NCBI RefSeq assembly: GCF_028768465.1
Contig: NZ_CP118225.1
Location: 930,001-994,000 of the forward strand
DNA length: 64,000 bases
DNA from: Rhodopirellula sp. P2
Lineage (GTDB): Bacteria > Planctomycetota > Planctomycetia > Pirellulales > Pirellulaceae
Direction: 5' to 3'
The notes beneath the pieces are model-generated. The model worked only from the letters and a program-made list of their open reading frames with translations. It was not told where the DNA came from and searched no databases. The position numbers were made by a program, and so were the translations under genes. This document shows, piece by piece, positions 11,633 to 20,315 of the stretch (the stretch's first letter is position 1; every line of letters starts with the position of its first letter).

Positions 11633-11869
11633 TCACGACGGAAGCTGATTCACCATCAGAATCAGCCGGTAGAACCCCAGGCAGAACCCGACCAGAACGC
11701 CGGCGATTGCGATGAACGGGGTCTCGAACCCCATCCACGGATCCAGCCAATAATACCCAATTGCCCCCAGAATGAGTGGGAAGGAGGCCAGTTCAAACCC
11801 TGCCGAGGCCAACCGCAGCATCGGCTGCGTGTTCGACGGGTCCTCTTTTCGCTGCTTTGGATCATTCAT
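11633..11869 (-). CDS. atpZ: AtpZ-like small membrane protein
   Basis: A 78-residue protein with a short charged head (MNDPKQRKEDPS) and two hydrophobic segments (FELASFPLILGAIGYYWLD and PFIAIAGVLVGFCLGFYRLI), the pattern of AtpZ/AtpI proteins encoded at the head of atp operons. The ATG at 11869 is preceded on the minus strand by a strong Shine-Dalgarno AGGAGGGG. This start was preferred over the longer frame to 11953. It appears to be the first gene of the ATP synthase operon, although a 238-base repeat-bearing gap follows. Confidence 0.8.
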   Translation of the reverse strand: MNDPKQRKEDPSNTQPMLRLASAGFELASFPLILGAIGYYWLDPWMGFETPFIAIAGVLVGFCLGFYRLILMVNQLPS

Positions 11870-12262
11870 ACACACCCCTCCTGTGAGCTGTTTGCTCGAT
11901 TGTCGCGCTCGGCGAGATACAATGTCGCGAAGTTGATCGCACTCGCGATGCAATCGCTTGATCGCTCAAACGATTGCAAAGATTGGAGGATCAGAGGGTT
12001 TTTGTCATCCGAGGATCCGGCTTTTCGCTTCTCAATCCGGCTTTTCAACAATCGGACACTAGAACAATGAGCATCCCCTTGCCATAATAGTTGGGCAGCG
12101 GATTCCCCCGTTAAGGTGCGTTCACTAACCGATTTTGCCTCCTTCCACAGCGGTATGGGTGGGTGCACAACGGCATCCATCTGTTGCCTCAAATCAACCA
12201 TTCACGCCTCGTTGCCCTTGAGTTGGGAAGATCGGCTAGGCGTTCATCTCGAGGAGCCCGCC
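11870..12262. promoter_or_regulatory. Divergent intergenic region upstream of atp operon and DUF4912 gene
   Basis: About 390 bases between divergently read genes, so it must hold promoters for both. A possible plus-strand -10 element CATAATAG lies at 12083-12090, but no matching -35 box is clear. Near 12019-12053 the words ATCCGGCTTTTC occur twice in tandem (ATCCGGCTTTTCGCTTCTCA then ATCCGGCTTTTCAACAATC). No gene is supported. Confidence 0.4.
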
Positions 12263-13573
12263 TTGATTAGTACTGTTGATCTACCGTCACAAACCCGTCG
12301 TGAATTGGCTGAAATCGCCAAGAACTACGGGATCACAGGCTTGCACTCGATGCGGAAGGACGATTTGATCAGCGAGATCAAAAAGGCCCAGCAGCGTCTC
12401 CGCCGGAAGGCCTCCAGCGAGGCAAAGAAGAGCCGGGCGGGGGCCGGTGGTGGTTCTGCGAAAGCCAAAAGCACTGCCAAAACGAGTGAAACCAGAGTTT
12501 CTGCGACAGCCAAGAAACCTCGCTCCACCGCGGCCAGCAAGACATCCGCGAAATCACCGGCTCGCAAAGCGGCCACCAGCAAACCCAAAACAACCGTGCG
12601 ATCACGTCCCGACGCCCCCATGACGGACCTGACCGAACCCAAAATTTCGGCCAAAACCGAACGCATTCGGGCTGAAATGCGTCGCCGCCGCGAATTGGTC
12701 CAAAAGCACAAAGACCTCTCAACCGGAACCCTGGTTGCCGGTTCCGCGGTCACCGATGGTGCCCAACGCCATCGTGCAGCTGCTCCTCACAAAGATCGCA
12801 TCGTCCTGGTCGTTCGCGACGCTTTTTGGCTGCAGGCCAGTTGGGAAATCACCCAAACCAGCGTCCAACGCGCCCAATCAGCGATGGCCGAAAAATGGCA
12901 CACCGCCGTTCCAACCCTGCGTTTATTGGCCGTTGGCGACGTGACCAGCAACAGCGCTGAAACAGTCGCTCGTGACATCACGGTGCACGGCGGCGTCAGC
13001 AATTGGTACGTCGACGTCCAAGACCCACCGTCGCGATTCCGCGTCGCCATCGGGTACTTGGCCAGCAACGGCGAATTCCACTGCCTGTGCCGCAGCAACG
13101 TGGTCGAAACCCCGGTCCCCGGCGATTGCCAACGCCTCGATGAACACTGGCAGGACATCGCCGAAGACTACGAGCGAATCTACGCTCTCAGCGGCGGTTA
13201 CGAATCCCGCAGCAACGACCTGCGAGAAGTCTTCGAAGATCGTCTGCAACGAAAAATGCCCCATCGCAACGATTCCGGCTCGACCACCGGCGACCCCTCG
13301 CTGCTGCGTCAAACCAAACTGCGACTGGACGTCGAAGCCGAACTGATCGTGTTCGGGAAAGCCGACCCCACGGCATCGGTGATGGTGGGCGGGCATCCCG
13401 TCAAACTTCAAAACGATGGTGCTTTCACCGTCCGCATGGAATTCCCCGACAAACGTCAGGTGCTTCCCGTGACGGCTGAAACACGCGATGGTCTTCGCCA
13501 ACGCACCACCGTGATCGCGATCGAGCGAAACACCAAGGTCATGGACACCGTCGAACTTCAAGAGAACAACTGA
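12263..13573 (+). CDS. DUF4912 protein with Rho N-terminal-like domain and basic linker
   Basis: A 436-residue protein. The start is taken as TTG at 12263 because GAGGAG lies at 12251-12256 and homology begins there. An upstream ATG (12116) would add 49 unconvincing residues. Domains in order: a Rho_N/SAP-like fold (RRELAEIAKNYGITGLHSM then RKDDLISEIKKA, about residues 10-38); a Lys/Ala/Ser-rich, histone-H1-like linker (about 40-140); and a DUF4912 domain (about 175-330) with RDAFWLQASWEIT, WYVDV and AIGYLASNGEFHCLCRSN. The linker and Rho_N part suggest nucleic-acid binding, but this is inference. A ThuA gene follows after three bases. Confidence 0.75.
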   Translation: MISTVDLPSQTRRELAEIAKNYGITGLHSMRKDDLISEIKKAQQRLRRKASSEAKKSRAGAGGGSAKAKSTAKTSETRVSATAKKPRSTAASKTSAKSPARKAATSKPKTTVRSRPDAPMTDLTEPKISAKTERIRAEMRRRRELVQKHKDLSTGTLVAGSAVTDGAQRHRAAAPHKDRIVLVVRDAFWLQASWEITQTSVQRAQSAMAEKWHTAVPTLRLLAVGDVTSNSAETVARDITVHGGVSNWYVDVQDPPSRFRVAIGYLASNGEFHCLCRSNVVETPVPGDCQRLDEHWQDIAEDYERIYALSGGYESRSNDLREVFEDRLQRKMPHRNDSGSTTGDPSLLRQTKLRLDVEAELIVFGKADPTASVMVGGHPVKLQNDGAFTVRMEFPDKRQVLPVTAETRDGLRQRTTVIAIERNTKVMDTVELQENN

Positions 13574-13576
13574 GCT

Positions 13577-14371
13577 ATGACGTCTCTCTCCACCCTGTCG
13601 CGGCGTTTCGCCGCGACTTTTTTGTTGGCATCCGCCATCCTCGTTTCCGGGTTTGTCTCGGCCGACGAAGCCCCCGATGCCAAAGCGGACAACGGTTCGC
13701 TGAATGTCCTGATCATCACCAGCGGCTGCTGCCACGATTACGACTTCCAAGCCAAAGCCATCCAGCTGGCGGCCACCAAGGCCGGTGTCGAAGCCAAATG
13801 GACAGTCGTCAACGATGGCGGCAAAGGCACCCAAGCCGAAATCGACTTCTATGGCGATGAAAACTGGGCCAAACCATTCGACGTCGTCATTCACAATGAA
13901 TGCTTCGCCGCCACGACCAACCCGGACTACATCCGTCAAATCACGAAAGCTCACCACGCCGGTGTGCCAGCCGTGGTCATTCACTGTGCCATGCACACCT
14001 ACCGTGACGCGGAAATCGATGATTGGCGTGAGTTCCTGGGCGTGACCAGCCGCCGCCACGATCACCAAAGCCATTACCCGGTCGAAGTGGTCGCCAAAGA
14101 TCACCCGGTCATGCGTGAGTACCCCGCCGCCCACGTGTCCGCGATGGACGAGCTGTACATCATCGAAAAGGTTTGGCCCAACACCACCGTTTTGGCAACT
14201 TCCAAGAGCGAGCGTGATGGCAAGTCCCATCCCGTCATTTGGACCAACCAATACGGCGACGCTCGCGTTTACGGAACCACCTACGGTCACTCCACCGAAA
14301 CGTTCCAAGACGACGTGTTCCTGGCCAACCTCGTCCGCGGCATGCTCTGGGCCGCCGGTCGCGTCGAGTAG
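13577..14371 (+). CDS. Secreted ThuA-domain protein
   Basis: A 264-residue protein with a signal peptide (FAATFLLASAILVSGFVSA) and a ThuA (trehalose-utilisation-like, class I glutamine amidotransferase fold) domain: LNVLIITSGCCHDY, FDVVIHNECFA, VVIHCAMHTYR, and DELYIIEKVWPNTTVLAT. ThuA proteins are numerous in planctomycetes and some act in sugar oxidation, but no substrate can be named. The gene begins three bases after the DUF4912 stop, so the two are probably translated from one mRNA. Confidence 0.85.
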   Translation: MTSLSTLSRRFAATFLLASAILVSGFVSADEAPDAKADNGSLNVLIITSGCCHDYDFQAKAIQLAATKAGVEAKWTVVNDGGKGTQAEIDFYGDENWAKPFDVVIHNECFAATTNPDYIRQITKAHHAGVPAVVIHCAMHTYRDAEIDDWREFLGVTSRRHDHQSHYPVEVVAKDHPVMREYPAAHVSAMDELYIIEKVWPNTTVLATSKSERDGKSHPVIWTNQYGDARVYGTTYGHSTETFQDDVFLANLVRGMLWAAGRVE

Positions 14372-14652
14372 ACCGCAACGCGAGCAATCGCAGTCCACTC
14401 CGTGCAAGACCAAGTTTTGGGGTAGCGGAACTCGCCAAGAGTTTCGGTCCGCTGTGATCGCCGAAAGCCTTGGCGACTTCCGCTACGGCCAGAGCCTGAA
14501 TCTTTGATGCTGACGCACCACGAGCATTGGGTAAATGGATGCGAAGCAGTGGTTCATTGTGCACTGGGTACCGATGAGCCCACGCAACGATGCTAGACTG
14601 GCACCAAACATTGACACTCGTCCGGTTTGGTCTTTTCAGCTTGGTCTCCTTG
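14372..14652. other. Spacer with a long imperfect palindrome
   Basis: The spacer between the ThuA gene and pyrC contains the inverted repeat described at 14422-14486. No gene is seen. Confidence 0.5.
14422..14486. repeat. GTAGCGGAA-type inverted repeat, copy 1
   Basis: The left arm (GTAGCGGAACTCGCCAAG then AGTTTCGG) pairs with the right arm (CCGAAAGCCTTGGCGAC then TTCCGCTAC) over 26 bases with three mismatches and a 13-base loop. A second copy of the same family is at 49179-49246. Confidence 0.9.
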
Positions 14653-16029
14653 ATGGCACGCACTCTGATTCGAAACGCACAGGCAGTTTTGCCTGGCGAC
14701 GGCATCCACAGTTCATCCGGCACCGTTGATCTTCGCCACGTGCTGATTGAAGACGGCAAAATCCTCGACGCGGATGCGTCTTCCACCGCCTCCTGCGATC
14801 TTCTGATCGAAGCAGACGATTTGTTCCTGCTGCCCGGCGTGATCGACGACCAAGTCCATTTTCGCGAACCAGGTCTGACGCACAAAGAAGACTTGGCGAC
14901 CGCGTCCCACGCCTGTGCCGCCGGTGGTGTGACCACGTTCCTGGAAATGCCCAACACCAAGCCGCCTGCGGTCACCGTCGAAGGGGTCCAAGCGAAAGAA
15001 GCCTTGGCCGCCGAGAAGTCATTGGTCAACTATGGCTTCTACATCGGCGCGACACCGGACAACGTGGCCGAGCTGAACGCCGCCCAAAACGTTCCCGGCA
15101 TCAAGATCTTCATCGGCAGCAGCACCGGCAACCTGTTGGTCGATGAACAAGCCGCCTTGGAACGCATCTTCGCCGAGACGACTCTGCCGATCTGCGCCCA
15201 CTGCGAAGACGAAACGACCGTGCGAGCCAATGCAGAACGACTGGCCGGCACCACCGACATTCACGATCACTCCCGCATCCGTGATGAAGCCGCCGCGGTG
15301 ATCTCGACCGCGCGAGCGACCGATTTGGCTCGTCGGCATCAACATCGTTTTCATGTCTTGCACGTGTCCACCGGCGCAGAACTCGTGTCACTCGTGGATC
15401 CATCGCCCTATCTGACCGCGGAGGTCTGCCCGCATCACTTGTTCTTCAACGTCGATGATTACGACCGCTTGGGTTCACGGATCCAAATGAACCCATCGAT
15501 CAAAACCGCAGCGGACAACGCCAAGCTTTGGCAGGCTCTGCAAGACGATGTCATCCAAGTCATCGCGACCGACCACGCGCCTCACACACTGGAAGAGAAG
15601 GCTCAACCCTACCCACAGTCGCCATCGGGTTTGCCAGCGGTTGAGAACTCACTCGCGTTGATGCTCAATCAATGCAATGCCGGCAAGGTCACGTTGCCAC
15701 AGATCGCGCATTGGATGAGCGATGCCCCCGCGCGGGTTTGGGGCATCACGGGCAAGGGCCGCATCGCCAACGGCTACGACGCTGACCTGGTCTTGGTCCG
15801 CATGAATTCCGAGCGCACGATTCGTGATGAAGACCAACACACGAAGAACCGCTGGAGCCCCTGGAACGGCGAAACCCTTCGCGGATGGCCCGTCACCACG
15901 ATCGTGAACGGTTCCATCGTGTGGTCCATCGACGGCGGTTTTCGCGAAAAAATCCGAGGCCAAAAACCAACCTTCGATCACGCCCGCGGAGGTTTCTGGA
16001 ACACGGCCGACGGCATCGGCCCGACCTAA
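14653..16029 (+). CDS. pyrC: Dihydroorotase
   Basis: Amidohydrolase of pyrimidine synthesis that converts carbamoyl aspartate to dihydroorotate, 458 residues from ATG 14653 (an upstream ATG at 14590 adds a non-conserved stretch). The metal-site motif reads [10 protein letters not shown], with glutamine for the usual first histidine, a variant I recall from Bacteroidetes-type dihydroorotases. The carboxylated lysine lies in [13 protein letters not shown]. Later ligands are in ICAHCED, HVLHVST and the catalytic Asp in IATDHAPHT. The C-terminus has the typical DADLVLVR strand. It is followed by upp, also a pyrimidine gene. The stop codon abuts a 57-bp repeat. Confidence 0.95.
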   Translation: MARTLIRNAQAVLPGDGIHSSSGTVDLRHVLIEDGKILDADASSTASCDLLIEADDLFLLPGVIDDQVHFREPGLTHKEDLATASHACAAGGVTTFLEMPNTKPPAVTVEGVQAKEALAAEKSLVNYGFYIGATPDNVAELNAAQNVPGIKIFIGSSTGNLLVDEQAALERIFAETTLPICAHCEDETTVRANAERLAGTTDIHDHSRIRDEAAAVISTARATDLARRHQHRFHVLHVSTGAELVSLVDPSPYLTAEVCPHHLFFNVDDYDRLGSRIQMNPSIKTAADNAKLWQALQDDVIQVIATDHAPHTLEEKAQPYPQSPSGLPAVENSLALMLNQCNAGKVTLPQIAHWMSDAPARVWGITGKGRIANGYDADLVLVRMNSERTIRDEDQHTKNRWSPWNGETLRGWPVTTIVNGSIVWSIDGGFREKIRGQKPTFDHARGGFWNTADGIGPT

Positions 16030-16144
16030 GTCACTCGTCTCAAGGCCCCGCCTTGGAACACACTTCCCCAGAGGCTCTCGACCGAAGTCGCTCGTTCCAA
16101 GGCCCCGCCTTGGAACACACTGCCTCGGAGGCTCCCGCCTCCCG
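16028..16144. repeat. 57-bp palindromic unit, two tandem copies
   Basis: Two units start at 16028 and 16085, each carrying the palindrome CCAAGGCCCCGCCTTGG (first copy slightly altered), then AACACAC and a GGAGGCTC-type half-palindrome. The first unit overlaps the last bases of the pyrC stop codon. The composition resembles the 129-bp array near 2431. Confidence 0.8.
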
Positions 16145-16337
16145 TCGCATTCGAAAACATGACTCATGTAGTCAATGTCCGGCACCGTCCACTCGCACTT
16201 GCTTCCCATACCGCAGGCGTCGCATTGATTTCGATCTCAGGGACGAACACGTCCATGGCGTCGGTGACATCGATCAGAAACGGAAACGGTTCGGCAACCA
16301 CTCTTTCCTCGCTCACCCGTCGGGACACTCCCAAGCC
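16030..16337. other. pyrC-upp spacer
   Basis: Apart from the 57-bp repeats up to 16144, nothing recognisable is seen. A longer frame into upp exists but its extra residues show no family resemblance. Confidence 0.4.
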
Positions 16338-16973
16338 ATGTCGCACGTTCACGTTTTGCAACACCCTTTGGTTTCGCACCACCTTTGTCAGCTGCGAGAC
16401 AAGCGGACGCGACCGTCTGAGTTCCGTTCGGCGGTATCGCGGTTGGCGATGTTGATCGGTGTTCGCGCGACCGATGATCTGCCAACACAACCCGTTACCA
16501 TTCCCACGCCCGTCGCGGACGCGCCGTGTCACGAGCTGGCGACGGACATCGGAATCGTACCCGTGCTTCGAGCCGGATTGGGGATGGTCGATCCGTTGCT
16601 GGACTTGATCCCCGACGCCTCCGTGTGGCACCTGGGTTTGTATCGCAACGAGCAAACCGCCGAACCGGTCGGCTACTACGACAAACTGCCGAAGAAGGGT
16701 GCACCGAACGTTGCCTTGGTGCTCGATCCGATGCTGGCCACCGGCGGCTCGATCGACATGGTCGTTCGCCGTTTGATGCGGTGGGGCGTCGAAGACATTC
16801 GCGTGCTCAGCATCATCGCGTCGCAACCCGGACTCGACCGCGTCGCCAACGATTTCCCCCACGTCAAACTGTTTGTCGCTGCGGTGGACCCCAGCTTGAA
16901 CGAACAAGCCTTCATCGTCCCCGGCCTCGGCGACGCCGGCGACCGCATCTTCGACACACCGCAAAACGACTGA
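16338..16973 (+). CDS. upp: Uracil phosphoribosyltransferase
   Basis: Salvage enzyme making UMP from uracil and PRPP, 211 residues, the usual length. The start at MSHVHVLQHPLVSHHL matches the family N-terminus. Other features are IGIVPVLRAGLGMVDPLL, HLGLYRN and the PRPP loop LVLDPMLATGGSID. The C-terminal uracil-binding segment ends in IVPGLGDAGDRIFDT. It lies downstream of pyrC, grouping two pyrimidine genes. Confidence 0.96.
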   Translation: MSHVHVLQHPLVSHHLCQLRDKRTRPSEFRSAVSRLAMLIGVRATDDLPTQPVTIPTPVADAPCHELATDIGIVPVLRAGLGMVDPLLDLIPDASVWHLGLYRNEQTAEPVGYYDKLPKKGAPNVALVLDPMLATGGSIDMVVRRLMRWGVEDIRVLSIIASQPGLDRVANDFPHVKLFVAAVDPSLNEQAFIVPGLGDAGDRIFDTPQND

Positions 16974-17054
16974 CAGTGTGTTACGTGAGTTTTCGAGCAG
17001 CGAAATCGCAATTCAATGCACCGTAACGGATTCGCTCCAGGCCCGATTCGCCAC

Positions 17055-18060
17055 AGGCCCAACGGGCCGACCCTATTTTAGCCCAGGGCAACGCCCTGGG
17101 TTTTTGGGGCTGAGCAGATGCGGTCGCCCCAACGAAACGAGGCGGCGTCAGTCAGCCAGCGATGGATAGGGCCGCCCCGTTGGGACTATGGCGTGGTTTT
17201 GCCGCCGGTTTCCCAGGGCGTTGCCCTGGGCTGAAATAGCGGTGCCCCGTTGGGGCGGACGGAGACACAATGCAGCTTCGCTGCACATTCCCCAGGCCCA
17301 ACGGGCCGAGCCCATTTTAGCCTAGGGCAACGCCCTGGGTTTTTGGGGCTGAGCAGATGCGGTCGCCCCAACGAAACGAGGCGGCGTCAGTCAGCCAGCG
17401 ATGGATAGGGCCGCCCCGTTGGGACTATGGCGTGGTTTTGCCGCCGGTTTCCCAGGGCGTTGCCCTGGGCTGAAATAGCGGTGCCCCGTTGGGGCGGACG
17501 GAGACACAATGCAGCTTCGCTGCACATTCCCCAGGCCCAACGGGCCGAGCCCATTTTAGCCTAGGGCAACGCCCTGGGTTTTTGGGGCTGAGCAGATGCG
17601 GTCGCCCCAACGAAACGAGGCGGCGTCAGTCAGCCAGCGATGGATAGGGCCGCCCCGTTGGGACTATGGCGTGGTTTTGCCGCCGGTTTCCCAGGGCGTT
17701 GCCCTGGGCTGAAATAGCGGTGCCCCGTTGGGGCGGACGGAGACACAATGCAGCTTCGCTGCACATTCCCCAGGCCCAACGGGCCGAGCCCATTTTAGCC
17801 TAGGGCAACGCCCTGGGTTTTTGGGGCTGAGCAGATGCGGTCGCCCCAACGAAACGAGGCGGCGTCAGTCAGCCAGCGATGGATAGGGCCGCCCCGTTGG
17901 GACTATGGCGTGGTTTTGCCGCCGGTTTCCCAGGGCGTTGCCCTGGGCTGAAATAGCGGTGCCCCGTTGGGGCGGACGGAGACACAATGCAGCTTCGCTG
18001 CACATTCCCCAGGCCCAACGGGCCGAGCCTAATCTAGCCCAGGGCAACGCCCTGGGTTGG
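17055..18060. repeat. 239-bp tandem repeat, four units plus a fragment
   Basis: Unit starts (AGGCCCAACGGGCCGA) occur at 17055, 17294, 17533, 17772 and 18011, an exact 239-bp period. The fifth copy stops after about 50 bases. Each unit holds CCCAGGGCAACGCCCTGGG and its counterpart CCCAGGGCGTTGCCCTGGG, plus GCCCCGTTGGGGC. Units 2-4 appear identical. Unit 1 differs by a few bases in its first 35 positions. Confidence 0.95.
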
Positions 18061-18078
18061 TGAAGCCAAACAATCCCC

Positions 18079-18097
18079 GTAGCCCCAACGGGGGCGG
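18079..18097 (+). repeat. REP-like hairpin left of transposase
   Basis: GTAG followed directly by the hairpin CCCCAACGGGG and then GCGG. This is the layout of bacterial REP elements (a GTAG-type tetranucleotide at the foot of a hairpin). It lies just beyond the 3' end of the transposase gene. Confidence 0.65.
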
Positions 18098-18110
18098 TCC
18101 TAGCCTGACA

Positions 18111-18569
18111 TCAGTCCCAAACATAACGTTCGTCGATCTCGAGTTCATGCCGTTTGCAGAAGTCGCGAAATTCGTCTTGGAAAGAAATTTTGCGATGATG
18201 CTCTTCTTGGTTGCCAATGTATTGAACGACTTTCTGGACATTGGATTGGCTCACGGAAAAGGCTCCGTATCCAGTTTGCCAAGCGAACTCGGTCGCTCCT
18301 TCCGTTTGGCGTTTGATCCATTTGCTGGTTTCCGTTTTCATGTGTTGAACCACGTCCTTGATCGCGAAACTCCGGCTGAGCGTGAGTAACGCGTGAACGT
18401 GATCTTCCACTCCACCAATTTTGATTGCTGGTGATTGGACGTTGTCACGTAGAACCGTCGCCATGTACGCGTAAAGTTCCGATCGCAAGGTCGCATCCTT
18501 CAGCCAAGGAATTCGTCCCTTGGTGGAAAAGACGATGTGCAGATAAACGCGGGCCAAAGACTGCGGCAT
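18111..18569 (-). CDS. HUH/Y1 transposase, IS200 or REP-associated (RAYT) type
   Basis: A 152-residue single-domain tyrosine transposase that nicks and joins single-stranded DNA. The HUH motif is in GVEDHVHALLTL (about residues 54-65) and the catalytic tyrosine is in VVQYIGNQEEHH (about 114-125). The N-terminus (RVYLHIVFSTKGRIP) is typical. Length fits the IS200 family and RAYTs. The gene is flanked on both sides by related hairpins, including GTAG-hairpin words at 18079 and 18712, which favours a RAYT with its REP elements. No accessory tnpB is present. Whether it is still active cannot be judged, but the frame is intact. Confidence 0.88.
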   Translation of the reverse strand: MPQSLARVYLHIVFSTKGRIPWLKDATLRSELYAYMATVLRDNVQSPAIKIGGVEDHVHALLTLSRSFAIKDVVQHMKTETSKWIKRQTEGATEFAWQTGYGAFSVSQSNVQKVVQYIGNQEEHHRKISFQDEFRDFCKRHELEIDERYVWD

Positions 18570-18630
18570 GGTTCAACCTTGCGAATGGCACAATATCCGA
18601 GAGAAACGACGTCCCCGTCACGGAGACGCC

Positions 18631-18753
18631 ACAGGCCCAATGGGCCGACCCTATTCTAGCCCAGGGCAACGCCCTGGGTTTTCAGAACGGCGCGAATGTC
18701 GGTAGCCCCAAAGGGGCGGCGCTAATCAGATAGTGTTGCCCCGTTGGGGCGGA
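18631..18753 (+). repeat. REP-like block right of transposase
   Basis: It begins with ACAGGCCCAATGGGCCGA and CCCAGGGCAACGCCCTGGG, a close relative of the first 50 bases of the 239-bp unit. It then carries GTAGCCCCAAAGGGGCGG (18712-18729) and GCCCCGTTGGGGCGGA (18738-18753). The GTAG-hairpin is in the same orientation as the one at 18079. Confidence 0.8.
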
Positions 18754-18767
18754 AGAGGCCCCATGAC

Positions 18768-20315
18768 TCACTCGGATGTTGTCGCAGCGCCCAATGCTTC
18801 GGTCAGCAGACTGTGTTCGGTCCATTCGTTTGCGGGACGGATGCTGGTCAGGCGTCCTTGGTGAATCACGCCAATCGAATCGCAGACGCCGAGCAACTCG
18901 GGCAAGTAACTGCTGATCAACAAGATCGCTTTGCCCTCCGCCGCCAGCTCACCAATCGTTTGATAGATCGTGCGTTTGCTGCCGATGTCGATGCCGCGAG
19001 TGGGCTCATCGAGCAACAAGATCTCGCAGTCATGATGCAGCAAGCGAGCCAATGCGATCTTCTGTTGATTCCCGCCTGACAACTCGCCGATCGCCTGGTC
19101 TGGATCGCTCGCCCGGACCGCCAATTCTTTCATCCAGTGCTCGGTCGCCTTCTTCATTTCGGATCGGCGAAGGAACGGACCACGGCGGTAGGGCTCGGTT
19201 CGAGTCAGCGTCAGGTTCTCCGTCAGGCTGCGTTCCAGGAACAAACCTTCGTTCTTGCGATCCTCCGACACCAACCCCATCGCGTCTCGAATCCAACTTT
19301 GCTGTGGATCCCGCCGCACATTTTCGCGGCCCATCACGATGACTTTGCCGGACGCCAATCGATCGAGTCCAAACAGAGCACGAACGGTTTCGGTCCGTCC
19401 CGCACCAATCAACCCAGCGAGCCCCAAGATCTCACCACGATGCAGCGTCAACGAAACATCCGTTGGCAATCGTGACCCACGAACCTGTTCCAGCCGCAAC
19501 ACGGGCTCGCCGCGAACGTGATCGAGGTTGGGATAGAGCTCGGAGATTTCACGACCAACCATCATTTGCACAATGGAATCCATCGGCATCCAATCCGGAT
19601 CGCTTTCAATCAAGCTGCCTGAGCCCGCTGTCACGCCATCTCGCAGCACGGTGAAGCGATCTCCAATCCGTTGACACTCTTCCAGGAAGTGGCTGATGTA
19701 GAGCACGCTGACACCTTCGGATTTCAGTCGCTCGATCACCGCGAAAAGGTTCTCCGTGTCGACCTGGGTCAGGCTGCTGGTCGGTTCGTCCAAGATCAAC
19801 AGTTTCAGCTTGCGATCGGCCACGACCGCGCGAGCGATCTCGACCATTTGCTGCTGAGCGATCGACAATTCGCGAACCGGTTGCGCCGGATCAATGTCAT
19901 CGCAGTGCAGCCGTTTCAAAGCTTCCTTGGCAATCGCATGTTGCCGACCACGATCCAGCCAACCACCTCCGCGTCCGCCCCATCGAGACGGTTCGTCGCC
20001 CAAGGTGATGTTGTCCGCGACTGATAAATCAGGAGCCAGGTTCAGCTCCTGATAGATCATCGCGATGCCCGCGGCTTGGGAAGCTCGCGGGTTGCTCAGA
20101 TCGATCTCTTCCCCATCGATTTGAATTCGACCGGCGTCTGGACAATGGGCACCGGACAAGACCTTCATCAAGGTGCTCTTGCCAGCCCCGTTTTCGCCGA
20201 TGATCGCATGCACTTCCCCCGGACCAACGACCAAATCGACGCCGTCGAGCGCCTTGGTCGATCCAAAGTGTTTGCGGATCCCGGTCAGTTCCAGACGATG
20301 GGTGGCGTCGGTCAC
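18768..20315 (-). CDS. Sugar-type ABC transporter ATPase (RbsA/MglA/XylG family)
   Basis: A 515-residue double ABC ATPase that would energise import of a monosaccharide. The first domain has Walker A GENGAGKST, signature LSIAQQQMVEIARAVV and Walker B LLILDEPTSSLT. The second has the usual altered P-loop GLIGAGRTE, the signature ELSGGNQQKIALARLL and LLLDEPTRGIDIG. It starts at GTG and overlaps the pepF stop by four bases (GTGA), so translation is probably coupled. No permease or binding-protein gene is nearby, which is unusual for this family, and the substrate is unknown. Confidence 0.92.
   Translation of the reverse strand: MTDATHRLELTGIRKHFGSTKALDGVDLVVGPGEVHAIIGENGAGKSTLMKVLSGAHCPDAGRIQIDGEEIDLSNPRASQAAGIAMIYQELNLAPDLSVADNITLGDEPSRWGGRGGGWLDRGRQHAIAKEALKRLHCDDIDPAQPVRELSIAQQQMVEIARAVVADRKLKLLILDEPTSSLTQVDTENLFAVIERLKSEGVSVLYISHFLEECQRIGDRFTVLRDGVTAGSGSLIESDPDWMPMDSIVQMMVGREISELYPNLDHVRGEPVLRLEQVRGSRLPTDVSLTLHRGEILGLAGLIGAGRTETVRALFGLDRLASGKVIVMGRENVRRDPQQSWIRDAMGLVSEDRKNEGLFLERSLTENLTLTRTEPYRRGPFLRRSEMKKATEHWMKELAVRASDPDQAIGELSGGNQQKIALARLLHHDCEILLLDEPTRGIDIGSKRTIYQTIGELAAEGKAILLISSYLPELLGVCDSIGVIHQGRLTSIRPANEWTEHSLLTEALGAATTSE

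Larger units (their letters stand above)
16974..18110. other. Spacer dominated by 239-bp array and REP-like hairpins
   Basis: After upp, about 80 bases of unremarkable DNA lead into the 239-bp tandem array (17055-18060). Between the array and the transposase gene is one REP-like hairpin (18079-18097). Minus-strand frames of 61 residues repeat every 239 bases and are artefacts of the array. Confidence 0.7.

Noticed and set aside
12923-14413. 496-residue minus-strand frame
   Set aside because: It is antisense to the DUF4912 and ThuA genes, both of which have clear domains and good spacing.
17186-17849. Three identical 61-residue minus-strand frames every 239 bases
   Set aside because: They are products of the tandem array, with no ribosome sites or domain features.
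17055-18060. CRISPR array
   Set aside because: The whole 239-bp unit repeats, so there are no short repeats separated by unique spacers and no cas genes are nearby.
18570-18767. tnpB or other accessory transposon gene beside the Y1 transposase
   Set aside because: The neighbouring DNA holds only hairpins and an ABC ATPase gene, with no TnpB-like frame on either side.
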